DNA of 64,000 nt from CAYSWV01 sp964434865 (GTDB lineage: Bacteria; Cyanobacteriota; Cyanobacteriia; Thermostichales; Thermostichaceae): the NCBI GenBank assembly GCA_964434865.1, contig CAYSWV010000024.1, forward strand, positions 5,113-69,112, given 5' to 3'. Positions 26,732-35,456 of the stretch are shown here, piece after piece. Positions within the stretch are counted from its first letter, which is position 1, and each line of letters opens with the position of its first letter. Under the pieces are notes generated by a model, which worked only from the letters and a program-made list of their open reading frames with translations, had not been told where the DNA came from and did no database searches. The position numbers and the translations under genes are program-made.

Positions 26732-27061
26732 TCATATGCTTTTGCTGTCTGTATCTGTTTTGCAGCAGTTACCCAACAGCCTCATCAGCAAGGCGGCGTC
26801 AACCAGGTTACTTAGTTTAAGCCTGGATTGTCTACATCCTGGACGAAATCGATTGATCAAAGCTCTCATAAACTGAGTTGAGTGAGTGGCTGTTTCTAAA
26901 GCTGACTCGACTCTATCAACTTGGTTATTAATTCTCTTTAAAGTGAAACTGATGCTTACTGCAAGCATGATCATGGCCAAGGTATTGATCGTAGAAAGGC
27001 TGATAGCAATGATCATCAGTCGTTCTAACCGGTGTGAGTGATGTGAGTCAGGTGAAGCCAT
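26732..27061 (-). CDS. Small single-span membrane protein, unknown
   Basis: ATG 27061 has GAGGG six nt upstream. The 109-aa product has a His-rich start (MASPDSHHSHRLERL), one membrane helix at residues ~15-38 (IIAISLSTINTLAMIMLAVS), then a heptad-like basic region (LKRINNQVDRVESALE). I recognise no family. The 3' half has less coding character and two cysteines in a row near the end, so the true stop could have moved by a frameshift. Function unknown. Confidence 0.55.
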   Translation of the reverse strand: MASPDSHHSHRLERLMIIAISLSTINTLAMIMLAVSISFTLKRINNQVDRVESALETATHSTQFMRALINRFRPGCRQSRLKLSNLVDAALLMRLLGNCCKTDTDSKSI

Positions 27062-27178
27062 CGTTGTCCCTCAGCGCTGGAGTCAGTTTTGTTCATCATC
27101 GTACCTGGCTTTAGCCCAGAGCTGGAGACTGATTGAAAGTTGAAAAAAAAGTCTTACTGTTCAATCTAGCAGGAAAAG

Positions 27179-28606
27179 CTAAGCCAAACAATCTAACAGA
27201 GCTGTCAGCTTTAATTGAACTTCTGCAAGCTCTTGATCAGGCTGTGAATCAGCAACGATGCCAGCGCCAGCATACAGGCGAGCATTAGTGCCTTGAATCA
27301 ACGCTGATCGAATCCCTACAGCAAACTCACTATTCCCTTGGGCATCAATCCACCCTAGGGGAGCTGCAAACAGTAACCGATCAAAGGGCTCATAATTGAC
27401 TAATTCGGTCAGCACTTGATCTCGAGGTAGACCTGCTACTGCAGGAGTGGGGTGTAACTGGGCTAACACATCTAAGGGATGAATTGAGTCTGGTAAATAC
27501 GCTCGAATGGGAGTCCACAGATGCTGGATGTTAGAGAGTTGGCGTAATGATAAAGATCGGGTGAGGTGGGGATCTAGGCCCAACGTTTGAAGACACTCCA
27601 TGATGAACTTCACCACAACCTCATGTTCATAGCGTTCCTTTGACCCTTGCAAGAGACCATTGGCTAGCTCTACATCTCGAGCCTGGGTTTGGCCACGGGG
27701 AGCTGATCCGGCAATCGCTTCAGTCAGCAACTGTTGACCTCGAGTTTGCAATAAGACTTCAGGACTAGCCCCCAAAAATGTTGTCTCTTCTGAATGCTGT
27801 ACAGCAAAAACATAACAGCCAGGATAGTGCTCACGTAAGATCTGAAGCGAGTCCGGAATTTGAAAAGGTTGGGTCGCCTCGATATCGATAGCATTAGCTA
27901 GCACAATTTTCTTAAGTTGATGGTCACTGATCGCATTGATGGCCTGTTTAACGCGAGTTTTAAATCCATCCCACGCAATCACCGGCTCAGACTTTAAACT
28001 CTGTACACAGGGTCTTCCCATAGCTACAGAACGACAACTTAACCCTTCTAAGTACTGCACTTGCTTCCAAATGGATTGAGTCATGGTGCTGATCAGGTCA
28101 GGTGTTAGAGGTTGCCGACTCTGGATCTCTGCATTAGCGACCAGAATACAATGATTATGGGATTGCATGATCTGCCAACGCGGGAGGATAACCCAACCAT
28201 GAGGGAAGGCTGTCTTTAACCAAAGTTGGGGTGTTGATTGAGGAGAAAAGGTAAAGGTACAGAAAAAATGGGGACCACTGAGGGGAGGCTGAACCACACC
28301 AGTGATCAACATCCGAGCCAAGCAGTCTTGAATAAATGTGCGAGCTTGAGCAAATCGTTGATGGCCTTCACACCTGTAGGATGTAGCCACATCAAAGCCT
28401 AGTATTGCTAGTTGTTGGTGACGATTCTCCATGTAAATTAGGGATGGCTGAGTTGTGGAGATCTCTTGCATAATCACCAGAGGATCAACTCTCTTCATCT
28501 CGACCGAAAGGCTCAGAAACTGATAGACAGGGTGCCCCTGCTCATAGGTGTGTTGCTTGACCTGCAAGAGGATTTGATCAACGGTTGGATGGGGCGTGAA
28601 GAGCAT
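27179..28606 (-). CDS. menF: Isochorismate synthase
   Basis: Converts chorismate to isochorismate, the entry to phylloquinone (vitamin K1) made for photosystem I in cyanobacteria. The 475-aa protein has the chorismate-binding fold: KKIVLANAIDIEATQPF, then EAIAGSAPRGQTQARD near 295, HEVVVKFIMECLQTLG, HPTPAVAGLPRDQ near 392, and YAGAGIVADSQPDQE near the end. The N-terminal ~200 residues are the less conserved isochorismate-synthase-specific part. ATG 28606. Other men genes are not in the window. Confidence 0.9.
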   Translation of the reverse strand: MLFTPHPTVDQILLQVKQHTYEQGHPVYQFLSLSVEMKRVDPLVIMQEISTTQPSLIYMENRHQQLAILGFDVATSYRCEGHQRFAQARTFIQDCLARMLITGVVQPPLSGPHFFCTFTFSPQSTPQLWLKTAFPHGWVILPRWQIMQSHNHCILVANAEIQSRQPLTPDLISTMTQSIWKQVQYLEGLSCRSVAMGRPCVQSLKSEPVIAWDGFKTRVKQAINAISDHQLKKIVLANAIDIEATQPFQIPDSLQILREHYPGCYVFAVQHSEETTFLGASPEVLLQTRGQQLLTEAIAGSAPRGQTQARDVELANGLLQGSKERYEHEVVVKFIMECLQTLGLDPHLTRSLSLRQLSNIQHLWTPIRAYLPDSIHPLDVLAQLHPTPAVAGLPRDQVLTELVNYEPFDRLLFAAPLGWIDAQGNSEFAVGIRSALIQGTNARLYAGAGIVADSQPDQELAEVQLKLTALLDCLA

Positions 28607-28728
28607 AGAGGGCGAAGCAAATGAGTTTCTTAGTGCTACAACAAAATAACAAATACTTTGGTTTAAGTTTGTGTCTGAGCATTAAGAATAGTTAGGCTCT
28701 TTAACAGATACTCTAGATCTAGTCTGGG

Positions 28729-29343
28729 TTACCAAACCTGCATTGCTGTCCTGGCAATATTTTGGATCATGACCGGATCCGATTGAGTTTTAGCTAGAAT
28801 CGCCATACCTTGAATCACACTGTTGAAAAACTGGGCTAAGGACCGACTATCAAGCTGAGTCAGAATATCGCCTTTAACTTGGCCCTCTCTGAGACGATCG
28901 TAGATAGCTGCTTCAGTAAGGGCCTGGCATTCAGCCAACTTACGCTTTAAGGTTTCACTCAAACTACAACACTCAGCAACACAATTGACAATCAAACACC
29001 CACAGGGCAAAGCAGGATCCGTCAATAGTTCAACTGTTCGATCTAACATGAGGGCAATGGCTCTTTGTGTGTCTGTAGTCTCCTGTAATGCCGCACTTGA
29101 GCGAGTGGAATAGCATTGCCGATAGCGATCCACTACTTGTAAAAACAAATGCTCTTTATCTCCAAAAGCTGCATACAAGCTAGGACGAGTAATGCCCATA
29201 GCTGCTGTTAAGTCGTCTAAAGAGGTGGCCTGATAGCCCTGCTGCCAAAACACCCGAACAGCTGCATCCAAAGCTTGATCGAGATTGAAGGTTCGGGGTC
29301 TTCCTTTAGAAGATTGAGATGCTTTAGGAGATTGAGATGCCAT
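28729..29343 (-). CDS. TetR/AcrR family transcriptional regulator
   Basis: From ATG 29343 the product is about 204 aa. The HTH is clear: ALDAAVRVFWQQGYQATSL, then GITRPSLYAAFGDKEHLF. The C-terminal domain contains CGCLIVNCVAECCSL, an unusually Cys-rich ligand-domain helix also seen in AcrR-like repressors. The frame opens eight codons earlier at 29367. The N-terminus includes a duplicated six-residue segment (ASQSPK/ASQSSK) encoded by an 18-bp tandem duplication. A palindrome at 29422-29437 upstream may be its operator. It lies on the same strand as the gene at 29551. Confidence 0.88.
   Translation of the reverse strand: MASQSPKASQSSKGRPRTFNLDQALDAAVRVFWQQGYQATSLDDLTAAMGITRPSLYAAFGDKEHLFLQVVDRYRQCYSTRSSAALQETTDTQRAIALMLDRTVELLTDPALPCGCLIVNCVAECCSLSETLKRKLAECQALTEAAIYDRLREGQVKGDILTQLDSRSLAQFFNSVIQGMAILAKTQSDPVMIQNIARTAMQVW
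29305..29340 (-). repeat. 18-bp in-frame tandem duplication at the N-terminus of the TetR gene
   Basis: The two 18-bp units (29305-29322 and 29323-29340) differ at one base and add a duplicate of six residues (ASQSPK, ASQSSK) directly after the start methionine. The added residues precede the DNA-binding domain. Confidence 0.85.
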
Positions 29344-29421
29344 TTTACTAAAGAGTACAAAAAACACCTATCAACTGCTTAATAAAGCTATTTTAGCTAG
29401 AGATAGCTTAAAATCTATTTA

Positions 29422-29437
29422 TATACTGTATAGTATA
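29422..29437. promoter_or_regulatory. Palindromic operator candidate upstream of tetR
   Basis: TATACT at 29422-29427 and AGTATA at 29432-29437 form a perfect inverted repeat with a 4-bp centre, about 79 bp upstream of the TetR ATG at 29343. TetR-family genes often have such sites over their own promoter. The sequence also resembles a -10 element. Confidence 0.4.
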
Positions 29438-29550
29438 AAAGATAGAGGCTAAAAGGTATCTCTAAGTGGAGCCTCTGACAACCCCGCTTGCTCACTGTTT
29501 GTTAGGTGAGGCTAACGCTGTATTCTTACCTCATCGATTGGATCCAATGC

Positions 29551-31296
29551 TTACTCTGCAGTAGCTGTGATGTTGAAATTAGCATTGGTGTAGCCATTCA
29601 CAGAGATCCAGTACTCACCAGCTTCCAATCGAGGATTCGTTGAGTTGCTGATGGTTACCGTCTCATTGCTACCGTTGAGGTAAGGCCGGAATTCAAAGTT
29701 TGAAGTTGTGGGATAATCACTAGACGTGAATTTGCGCTTGATATAGAGATCGGCATCACCACTGCCTGTCATCGTAATGGTCACTCTAGATTTACCAGCT
29801 GGAACAGTAATGGTGTAGTTTCTCCAACTTCCCTGATTGACGCTACCAGACTGACTTAACAAGGTCACAGGACCACCTGGATTTTGGGTAGGAGTAGGGG
29901 TGGGATTGCTACCTCCAGATCCAATGGTGAAGGTCTTAGTGTCTGAACTAGCAAAACTACCGCCAGAAGCTAACGTGGTATTACCTAGAACCAGGCTGTA
30001 AGAGCCGTTGCCGTAAGAGCAGCAAATGCCATCGCCATAAGAGTCGTTGATTGTGAAGGTGTAGGTGCCATTATCCAGGCAGAACGTCTCAGTGTAGGTT
30101 TGATTGTTGCCATAACCGCTACCGGATTCAACAGTGGTAGAACCACGCTTCAATGTCCAGCTAGTCTCAGATCCATAGTTATCGGTTTTTAAGGTAAAGG
30201 AGACACAACCATTCCCAGGATTAGAGGTGGGCGCGGGCGTGGGCGTGGGCGCTGGTGTGGGATTTCCACCTCCACCTGGCATCGTGAAGTCACGGATCAC
30301 AGCCATATGTTGCATATTAGTGGCTCCACTATCACCCGATTGCACAGGCGAGAAGTAGGATAATTCACTGTTACTCAGGACACGACTATCAAAAACTAAA
30401 CCATCAGGGAATGAGTTACTTCCAATAGTGACAGGGACCTCAAGAGCCTCAAGCTCAGCATCTAACAAAACCCGATCATAAGGCTTAGACAGACTGGCGT
30501 TAGTCCCAGTCCGACCATTATGAGTGACAGGATGAGGTCCATCCACATCAACAACAGAGCTGAGAGTGCTGTAGGCTGACTCATTAAAGGAACTAGTATT
30601 AAAATCGCCCGCCACGATCACATAATCATTGTCTGGCACATTACTCTGGATATAGCCCCTCAACTGCTGCGCTTGAGAATTACGCACCCCAGAACTACGA
30701 GTCAAGAAGTGAACACTGATCACCCAAAGATCTCTATTAGTACCGGGTAGATCAATACGGGCCCAGGCGTGATCACGGTTACCCACATAAGTATCAGTCC
30801 ACTCACCAGAATCAACGATGGGATAGCGACTAATGACACCGTTAGGGATCTGAGCGCCATTTTCACGATACCAATCGAACCCAGGTCCAAAGGTGCTATC
30901 AACCCAAGACTGAATAGCAGCATTAGAGTTATTGCCATAGTTAAACTCTTGAATGGCAACAATATCTGGATCCAAACCTTGAATAATTCTGGCCCCATGC
31001 CCAGGATCATAAGACTGATTGTTGCCACTAGTAATATTGGCAGCCATCACTCGCACCGCGCTGGGTGTAGTATCTTGAACCGCTAAATTAACAGCTGACG
31101 CCGAAGCAATGGCATCTCTAACCTCTTGATCAGAAACAGCAAAATTAGGATCTTCAGGCTTTTCAAAAGCAGCCACAGGTGAGTTATCGTCAACTTCAAC
31201 AGCAGGGGGCGCACTGTTGCCACCACAAGCCACTAAAAAGCCCATTAGGACAGAGAATGCAGTTGCTTTGAAGGATTTAGAAATCAGAGAGTTCAT
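29551..31296 (-). CDS. Secreted endonuclease/exonuclease/phosphatase-fold lipoprotein with two C-terminal beta modules
   Basis: From ATG 31296 (GAGG 7 nt upstream) the product is about 581 aa. Lipoprotein signal: LMGFLVACGG. The EEP domain spans ~75-330, with VAIQEFNYG (Glu), VIVAGDFNTSSF and a terminal NMQHMAVIRDF (His). This fold hydrolyses phosphodiesters in DNase I, sphingomyelinases and phosphatases. A Pro/Thr linker leads to a module containing NDSYGDGICCSYGNGSY, like those in marine secreted metalloproteases. A second PT linker leads to a PPC-type domain at the C-terminus (SGSGDADLYIKRK, YWISVNGYT). It is probably cell-surface and could scavenge phosphorus from nucleic acids or lipids. 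The GC-rich linkers and modular build suggest acquisition from another marine bacterium. Confidence 0.85.
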   Translation of the reverse strand: MNSLISKSFKATAFSVLMGFLVACGGNSAPPAVEVDDNSPVAAFEKPEDPNFAVSDQEVRDAIASASAVNLAVQDTTPSAVRVMAANITSGNNQSYDPGHGARIIQGLDPDIVAIQEFNYGNNSNAAIQSWVDSTFGPGFDWYRENGAQIPNGVISRYPIVDSGEWTDTYVGNRDHAWARIDLPGTNRDLWVISVHFLTRSSGVRNSQAQQLRGYIQSNVPDNDYVIVAGDFNTSSFNESAYSTLSSVVDVDGPHPVTHNGRTGTNASLSKPYDRVLLDAELEALEVPVTIGSNSFPDGLVFDSRVLSNSELSYFSPVQSGDSGATNMQHMAVIRDFTMPGGGGNPTPAPTPTPAPTSNPGNGCVSFTLKTDNYGSETSWTLKRGSTTVESGSGYGNNQTYTETFCLDNGTYTFTINDSYGDGICCSYGNGSYSLVLGNTTLASGGSFASSDTKTFTIGSGGSNPTPTPTQNPGGPVTLLSQSGSVNQGSWRNYTITVPAGKSRVTITMTGSGDADLYIKRKFTSSDYPTTSNFEFRPYLNGSNETVTISNSTNPRLEAGEYWISVNGYTNANFNITATAE

Positions 31297-31626
31297 GTTT
31301 AGCCTCACAGTGTCATCAAACAGTTCAAGTAAATTGAGTCAAGCAGATCCGTTCCAGGACCCATCCTGGGTGAGCTTCAAAAGTTAATCACATATCTAAT
31401 CTAGAGTAAAGACCAGGTTAAGGACCGAACCACAATTGATCTGCTTTAGATGCCTTATAAGTTAATCATACGGGTAGCTACTCTTAACTCAAGGTTAACC
31501 AGAACACATTTACTGCCTAATTTGCTCAAAACCCCCAGGAAAAGTGCGTAAAATGTAAGACTAAGCCCTTGATGGTGCTGTTTTCAGTGATTTCACATGG
31601 CTTAAACTACAGGAGTCACCACTTCA

Positions 31627-31749
31627 ATGTTCGACACTAATCAAATTCTTAGCTTGTCAATGTTGCTATGGTCAGTGTTTTATCAGTATGGTCTAACCAT
31701 GATCCCCAACTTAGGTTCCAGGGTTAGCGTGATACCTGATCCGTTCTGA
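31627..31749 (+). CDS. Possible 40-aa membrane peptide
   Basis: ATG 31627 to TGA 31749 encodes 40 residues with a hydrophobic middle (ILSLSMLLWSVFYQYGLTMI) that could span a membrane. AGGAG lies upstream but 12-13 nt away, longer than optimal. It sits 27 bp before the rhodanese gene on the same strand. I recognise no known small photosystem subunit. The rest of the interval 31297-31626 shows no gene. Confidence 0.3.
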   Translation: MFDTNQILSLSMLLWSVFYQYGLTMIPNLGSRVSVIPDPF

Positions 31750-31776
31750 TAATCTGACCTTTACCTTAATCGACTG

Positions 31777-32277
31777 ATGTCTCAACCACGACTACGGGTA
31801 GTTTTATTGCTTGGATTGCTCCTCCTCGGCCTCAGTGGCTTGGGAGCTTGGCAGGTTAGATCTCACTCCATGCTTCAGGCTCCTGCGTTAACCTCCATTC
31901 CAGTGGCTGAGATCACAGTAGAGGTATTGGTTCAAGGTGATCAGATGCCTATTAGGTTTATTGATGTACGAACACCCAGCGAATACGCTGAAGATCATAT
32001 TGAGGGTAGTCCATTAATTCCCATTACAGAGATTGAATCGGGTCAGGCTCATGAGCAAATTGAGCGTTTGATAGCCGAAACTCGACAAACTTTACACGCA
32101 GATCCAATCGTTGTTCTATACTGCACTCGAGGGATTCGCTCAGGCAGAGCTCAGCAGCATCTGCAATCTGAGGGAATTCGAACCTTGAGTTTGCAAGGAG
32201 GGATTAGAGCTTGGCGTCAGGTCGTTTCTCCTGAGAATGAGCTGGTACTCCTACCGACTCTAACTCACCGACTCTAA
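31777..32277 (+). CDS. Membrane-anchored rhodanese-like protein
   Basis: A 166-aa protein with an N-terminal membrane anchor (VVLLLGLLLLGLSGLGAW) followed by one rhodanese domain (residues ~45-150). The active-site Cys is in VVLYCTRGIRSGRA, and FIDVRTPSEYAEDHIEGS is the first family motif. Rhodaneses move sulfane sulfur; the acceptor is unknown. The C-terminal PTLTHRL and the stop codon are encoded within a 14-bp tandem array that continues into an assembly gap. The native C-terminus has therefore probably been changed by repeat expansion. Confidence 0.85.
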   Translation: MSQPRLRVVLLLGLLLLGLSGLGAWQVRSHSMLQAPALTSIPVAEITVEVLVQGDQMPIRFIDVRTPSEYAEDHIEGSPLIPITEIESGQAHEQIERLIAETRQTLHADPIVVLYCTRGIRSGRAQQHLQSEGIRTLSLQGGIRAWRQVVSPENELVLLPTLTHRL

Positions 32278-32419
32278 CTCACCGGCTCTAACTCANNNNN
32301 NNNNNNNNNNNNNNNNNNNNNNNNNNNNNNNNNNNNNNNNNNNNNNNNNNNNNNNNNNNNNNNNNNNNNNNNNNNNNNNNNNNNNNNNNNNNNNNCTCTA
32401 ACTCACCGGCTCTAACTCA
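32254..32419 (+). repeat. 14-bp tandem array, interrupted by an assembly gap
   Basis: Units CCGACTCTAACTCA lie at 32254-32267 and 32268-32281, then CCGGCTCTAACTCA at 32282-32295. The array continues after 100 Ns with a partial unit and a full unit at 32406-32419. True length is unknown. The array begins inside the rhodanese coding sequence and supplies its stop codon. It has no spacers, so it is not CRISPR. Confidence 0.9.
32296..32395. other. Assembly gap (100 Ns)
   Basis: Exactly 100 N characters, the conventional placeholder for a gap of unknown size. Both edges are copies of the same 14-bp repeat, so the gap very probably hides further repeat copies. Confidence 0.98.
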
Positions 32420-32480
32420 AGAAGTCTACAGTTAAGATCGATTCGATCTCAACACTATTCTATAAGTATAGGGAATTTAC

Positions 32481-33320
32481 ATGGAGTTTCCTATCGCTAG
32501 GCAATTGTTTTATCAAGAGGTCCAGGTTTTAGAGCATGAGCTTAACCTGGCCAAGGCAGCTTTGCATATTGCACAGGAAGAATATCCTGAGTTAGATCCT
32601 GATGAGTATCTGGCTGCCTTAGACACAATGGCCTCGGAAGTAGAAGAGCGTTTGCCCAGCGAGCGGTATCCGTTGCAAGTGATCAAAGCCCTAAATCAGT
32701 ATCTATTTGAAGATTTGAAATTTAAAGGCAATCGACAGCAATATTATGATCCCCGCAATAGTTTTTTGAATGAAGTGATCGAGCGACGTACGGGTATTCC
32801 AATTACTTTGTCTGTAATCTATTTGGAGATTGCTCGTCGTCTCAGCTTTCCAATGGTAGGGATCGGTATGCCTGGTCATTTTCTATTACAACCCCAATTT
32901 GAAAATGTTGGTATTTTCGTCGATTCTTTCAATCAGGGGGAGGTACTGTTTCCTGAAGATTGTCAGGCTCGGCTACATCAAATTTATGGCTCGGAAGCGA
33001 CCCTCCAATCTCACTATCTGGCACCAATCTCCCACCATCAGGTGTTAATCCGTATTTTAACTAACTTGAAACATATCTACCTTAATCAAGGTGATATCAC
33101 TCGAAGTCTAGCTGCAATTGAACGGATCCTACTCGTCGATCCCAATGCTCTTATTGATCTTAGAGATCGAGGTCTTTTATATTACCAAACCAGTCGTTGG
33201 TCTGAAGCTAAACAAGATCTAGAACGATATCTTGAGAGTCTCCCTCTAACAGCTCATCATTCTGCCGATGTTGCCATCATTCGACAACTCCTAGAACATC
33301 TTCGTAAGGAAGACGACTAA
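32481..33320 (+). CDS. SirB1-type transglutaminase-like protein with TPR tail
   Basis: A 279-aa protein. The N-terminal ~190 residues match the SirB1/transglutaminase-like family (FLNEVIERRTGIPITLSVIY and VGIGMPGHFLLQ are hallmark motifs). The catalytic Cys of true transglutaminases is not evident, so an enzymatic role is doubtful. The C-terminal part carries TPR-like helices (KHIYLNQGDITRSLAAIERI, LLYYQTSRWSEAKQDLERYL). The ATG at 32481 gives the usual start MEFPIARQLFYQEV. Function is unknown in cyanobacteria. Confidence 0.82.
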   Translation: MEFPIARQLFYQEVQVLEHELNLAKAALHIAQEEYPELDPDEYLAALDTMASEVEERLPSERYPLQVIKALNQYLFEDLKFKGNRQQYYDPRNSFLNEVIERRTGIPITLSVIYLEIARRLSFPMVGIGMPGHFLLQPQFENVGIFVDSFNQGEVLFPEDCQARLHQIYGSEATLQSHYLAPISHHQVLIRILTNLKHIYLNQGDITRSLAAIERILLVDPNALIDLRDRGLLYYQTSRWSEAKQDLERYLESLPLTAHHSADVAIIRQLLEHLRKEDD

Positions 33321-33432
33321 CATCATCACCAGTTTCACGCTCAAAACTAATTCTATTACAATGCAATACTGCCTAGCTGGTGCAACTGCTACCGTAAACA
33401 TGATCGATGGTTTTCGCCCCCAGTCCTAAGAG

Positions 33433-33524
33433 TTCAGGTTTATTCAGGTTTATTCAGGATCTGTCAAAGATCTTATCCTATAAGTCCAGACAAAGAACCA
33501 CAAACTAACCTGAACAATCCTGAA
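33433..33524 (+). terminator. Repeat-derived inverted repeat after the SirB1 gene; the 319-bp interval holds no gene
   Basis: TTCAGGTTTA occurs twice, plus a partial TTCAGG, at 33433-33458. An inverted counterpart (CCTGAACAATCCTGAA) lies at 33509-33524. The arms could pair imperfectly over about 16 bp with a ~50-nt loop. No clean T-run follows directly, so it may be a terminator, a protein site or chance. I see no gene between 33321 and 33639. Confidence 0.3.
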
Positions 33525-33639
33525 TTTTTCGGGATTTTAATTCCCAACTCTTCTCTGTACACTATTAATCATTCAGTTAAAAAGAGATATCAGCAGCATT
33601 GATCCAACAACGTTATAGCTCTTTCCCAATGGTGTTCCT

Positions 33640-34341
33640 ATGCAAAACAGTGAGTTTATATCCACCAGCAGCTTTGCTCAAGCTTTGGCGCAATACTGTC
33701 AAAACGAAGTGACAGGTACCCTTTACTTTGCTTCATCAGATAATCGTGCCGGAGCTATCAATTTGGAAAGAGGGCAAATCATTGCTTTACGCTACAGCTC
33801 AAGACTTAATGAAAAGGCTATAGATGCCTTACGCTCACTTCAAGGTATCCGATATAACTTTAGCAAGACGATGCTGGCTATTCAACGATCTCAACTTCCG
33901 ATCAACTCAGCCATCTTCGAAAAACTCGGCCTCAAAATGGATACAGAGCCAGCTATCTCTCCGGGCACCACCCAATCTTCGACAGCAGAGGAACATTTAA
34001 TTTCAAATATTCATTCATTGCTTCGAGACAACATGACCATAACCTCATGGATCAAACTGTGCCAATGGGCTGACAGAAACTCTCGGTCCCTCTTGTATAC
34101 ACGTGATCAAAACCTTCCGTTCAGCCCAGACTTAATCTATATCGTGATCCAGGGTGCTGTTAGATTAGAAAAGTCTGATCAAAGTCGGGTCATTACGACT
34201 GGCTATTCCTTTCAAATCCAAGATCGAGAACGTGCCTTTTGCCATTCCAATGACTGCGAAGTAGTATGGTTTAAGTCTGAGGAGCTGAGCGATTTCCAGG
34301 ATCTCATTCAAAACGTTAACGCTGATTCTGTTCGGGTCTAA
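33640..34341 (+). CDS. DUF4388 (PatA N-terminal-like) domain protein
   Basis: A 233-aa soluble protein. Residues ~8-90 fit the DUF4388 pattern: SFAQALAQYCQNEVTGTLYF, then GAINLERGQIIALRY. This fold is often found at the N-terminus of cyanobacterial PatA-like response regulators and gliding proteins. The C-terminal half (DLIYIVIQGAVRLEKSD) resembles a cyclic-nucleotide-binding beta-barrel fragment, but the phosphate-binding cassette is not seen. No receiver domain is attached. It could be a scaffold in signalling; the assignment is moderately sure. Confidence 0.65.
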   Translation: MQNSEFISTSSFAQALAQYCQNEVTGTLYFASSDNRAGAINLERGQIIALRYSSRLNEKAIDALRSLQGIRYNFSKTMLAIQRSQLPINSAIFEKLGLKMDTEPAISPGTTQSSTAEEHLISNIHSLLRDNMTITSWIKLCQWADRNSRSLLYTRDQNLPFSPDLIYIVIQGAVRLEKSDQSRVITTGYSFQIQDRERAFCHSNDCEVVWFKSEELSDFQDLIQNVNADSVRV

Positions 34342-34418
34342 GATGCGGGGGATTTGGCTAACTGGACATGGTGATTCAGAGTTGACTCAGTACAGAATAA
34401 CCCCTTGTAGGAGGCGAC

Positions 34419-34904
34419 ATGATCTATCGCATTAAAGAAAAGTTCTGGTCTTGGGGCGATGATTTTGTTATTACTGATCAAGATGGAAATCTACAATACT
34501 ATGTGGATGGGAAAGCCTTCTCCTGGGGTGACAAACTCTCTTTTCAAGATCCTGATCGCAACGAGCTAGCCTTCATTAGCCAGAAACTACTATCGTTAAA
34601 GCCAAGATATCAGATCTTGATCAACGGCGAATTGTTTGCTGAGGTTACTAAGGAATGGAGTTGGTTAAGCAAAAAGTTCACGCTGGATGTACCCGGTCCC
34701 AACGATTATTCTATTGAAGGATCATTCTGGGAGCATGAGTTTGTCTTTGAGCGTCAGGGCCGACAAGTAGCTTCTGTAAGCAAAAAAGTATGGGCTTGGT
34801 CGGATAGCTATGGAGTTGATATTGTAGATGGTGAAGATGATGTTGCCATCCTCTGTGCCTGTATTGTGATTGATCAAGTGCTCCATGATGACGATGAGAA
34901 GTAA
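34419..34904 (+). CDS. LURP-one-related (tubby-like) family protein
   Basis: The 161-aa protein is a near-complete LOR beta-barrel: YRIKEKFWSWGDDFVITDQD, DPDRNELAFISQKLLSLKPR and GRQVASVSKKVWAWSDSYG are the typical repeats. Family members in plants and bacteria have a tubby-like fold and may bind phospholipids, but their function is unknown. ATG 34419 has TAGGAGG 8-14 nt upstream, a strong ribosome site. It follows the DUF4388 gene by 77 bp. Confidence 0.87.
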   Translation: MIYRIKEKFWSWGDDFVITDQDGNLQYYVDGKAFSWGDKLSFQDPDRNELAFISQKLLSLKPRYQILINGELFAEVTKEWSWLSKKFTLDVPGPNDYSIEGSFWEHEFVFERQGRQVASVSKKVWAWSDSYGVDIVDGEDDVAILCACIVIDQVLHDDDEK

Positions 34905-35007
34905 TAGGTATTTAATTCAACTCAAGCAACCATGGAATTTATGATTGAACCTATGATCTGAAACTGCAGTTGAAGATAAGATTATAACGGAGTGTTAGGA
35001 GTATAGT

Positions 35008-35208
35008 ATGAAAACTCAATTCAGTGAGTCGCAAGCCGAGCTGGGTATAAAGGCGGTTACGATTTTGAGCGAGGCTCTTGATCATTCTGATCTAGCCCTT
35101 ATCAATAAAACGGAAGCTCACCCAGAGGCCAGTAGCTTACGAGAAAAGGTTGAACTTTCTTTGAGGATCCTTTCGATCCTAAACCAGGCCCCTTCTGCTA
35201 ACCCCTAA
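35008..35208 (+). CDS. Small soluble protein, unknown
   Basis: ATG 35008 follows TAGGAG at 8-9 nt, a good ribosome site. The 66-aa product is helical and acidic (ELGIKAVTILSEALDHSDLA, LREKVELSLRILSILNQ), with no known motif. Codon use matches neighbours. It may be the last gene on the strand before a decayed region. Confidence 0.55.
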   Translation: MKTQFSESQAELGIKAVTILSEALDHSDLALINKTEAHPEASSLREKVELSLRILSILNQAPSANP

Positions 35209-35226
35209 ATTCTAATTAGCTAGGAT

Positions 35227-35442
35227 TTAACTCATAGCTTTATGGATGTTGCGGCCCGACTGTTCTTTCATGGCAACCCAAACCTGAACAAATTGGGGTG
35301 GTCGATTTGCATCTTGTCGGGCAGCCAACCTGATCAAAAATACATCGCTGAAGCTGCTGCTATTCTCGATTGTCTGGTATTTCTCGTTGAGGCCAAGGAA
35401 ATAATAGATTATTGCCTGAGCTGAATACCAACAAGCAATCAA
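35227..35442 (-). CDS. Small protein, unknown, possibly part of a decayed pair
   Basis: A 71-codon frame starting at TTG 35442. The second half has good codon use (FLIRLAARQDANRPPQFVQV). No ATG exists before residue ~58, so either TTG is the start or the native start has been lost. The stop of another damaged frame lies 14 bp upstream on the same strand, and the two may be parts of one former operon. No family recognised. Confidence 0.35.
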   Translation of the reverse strand: MIACWYSAQAIIYYFLGLNEKYQTIENSSSFSDVFLIRLAARQDANRPPQFVQVWVAMKEQSGRNIHKAMS

Positions 35443-35456
35443 CGCTCTAGATTGGA

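Noticed and set aside
29480..29520. attC-like sequence (GTTAG...CTAAC) and a similar motif near 37190
   Set aside because: Only a short inverted repeat and a loose resemblance; no full R/L box pattern, integrase or cassette structure.
32254..32419. Possible CRISPR array
   Set aside because: Units are 14 bp and contiguous, with no spacers and no cas genes nearby; it is a simple tandem array.
35242..35424. Plus-strand frame opposite the 35227-35442 gene
   Set aside because: The minus-strand frame has better codon use; the plus frame appears to be its shadow.
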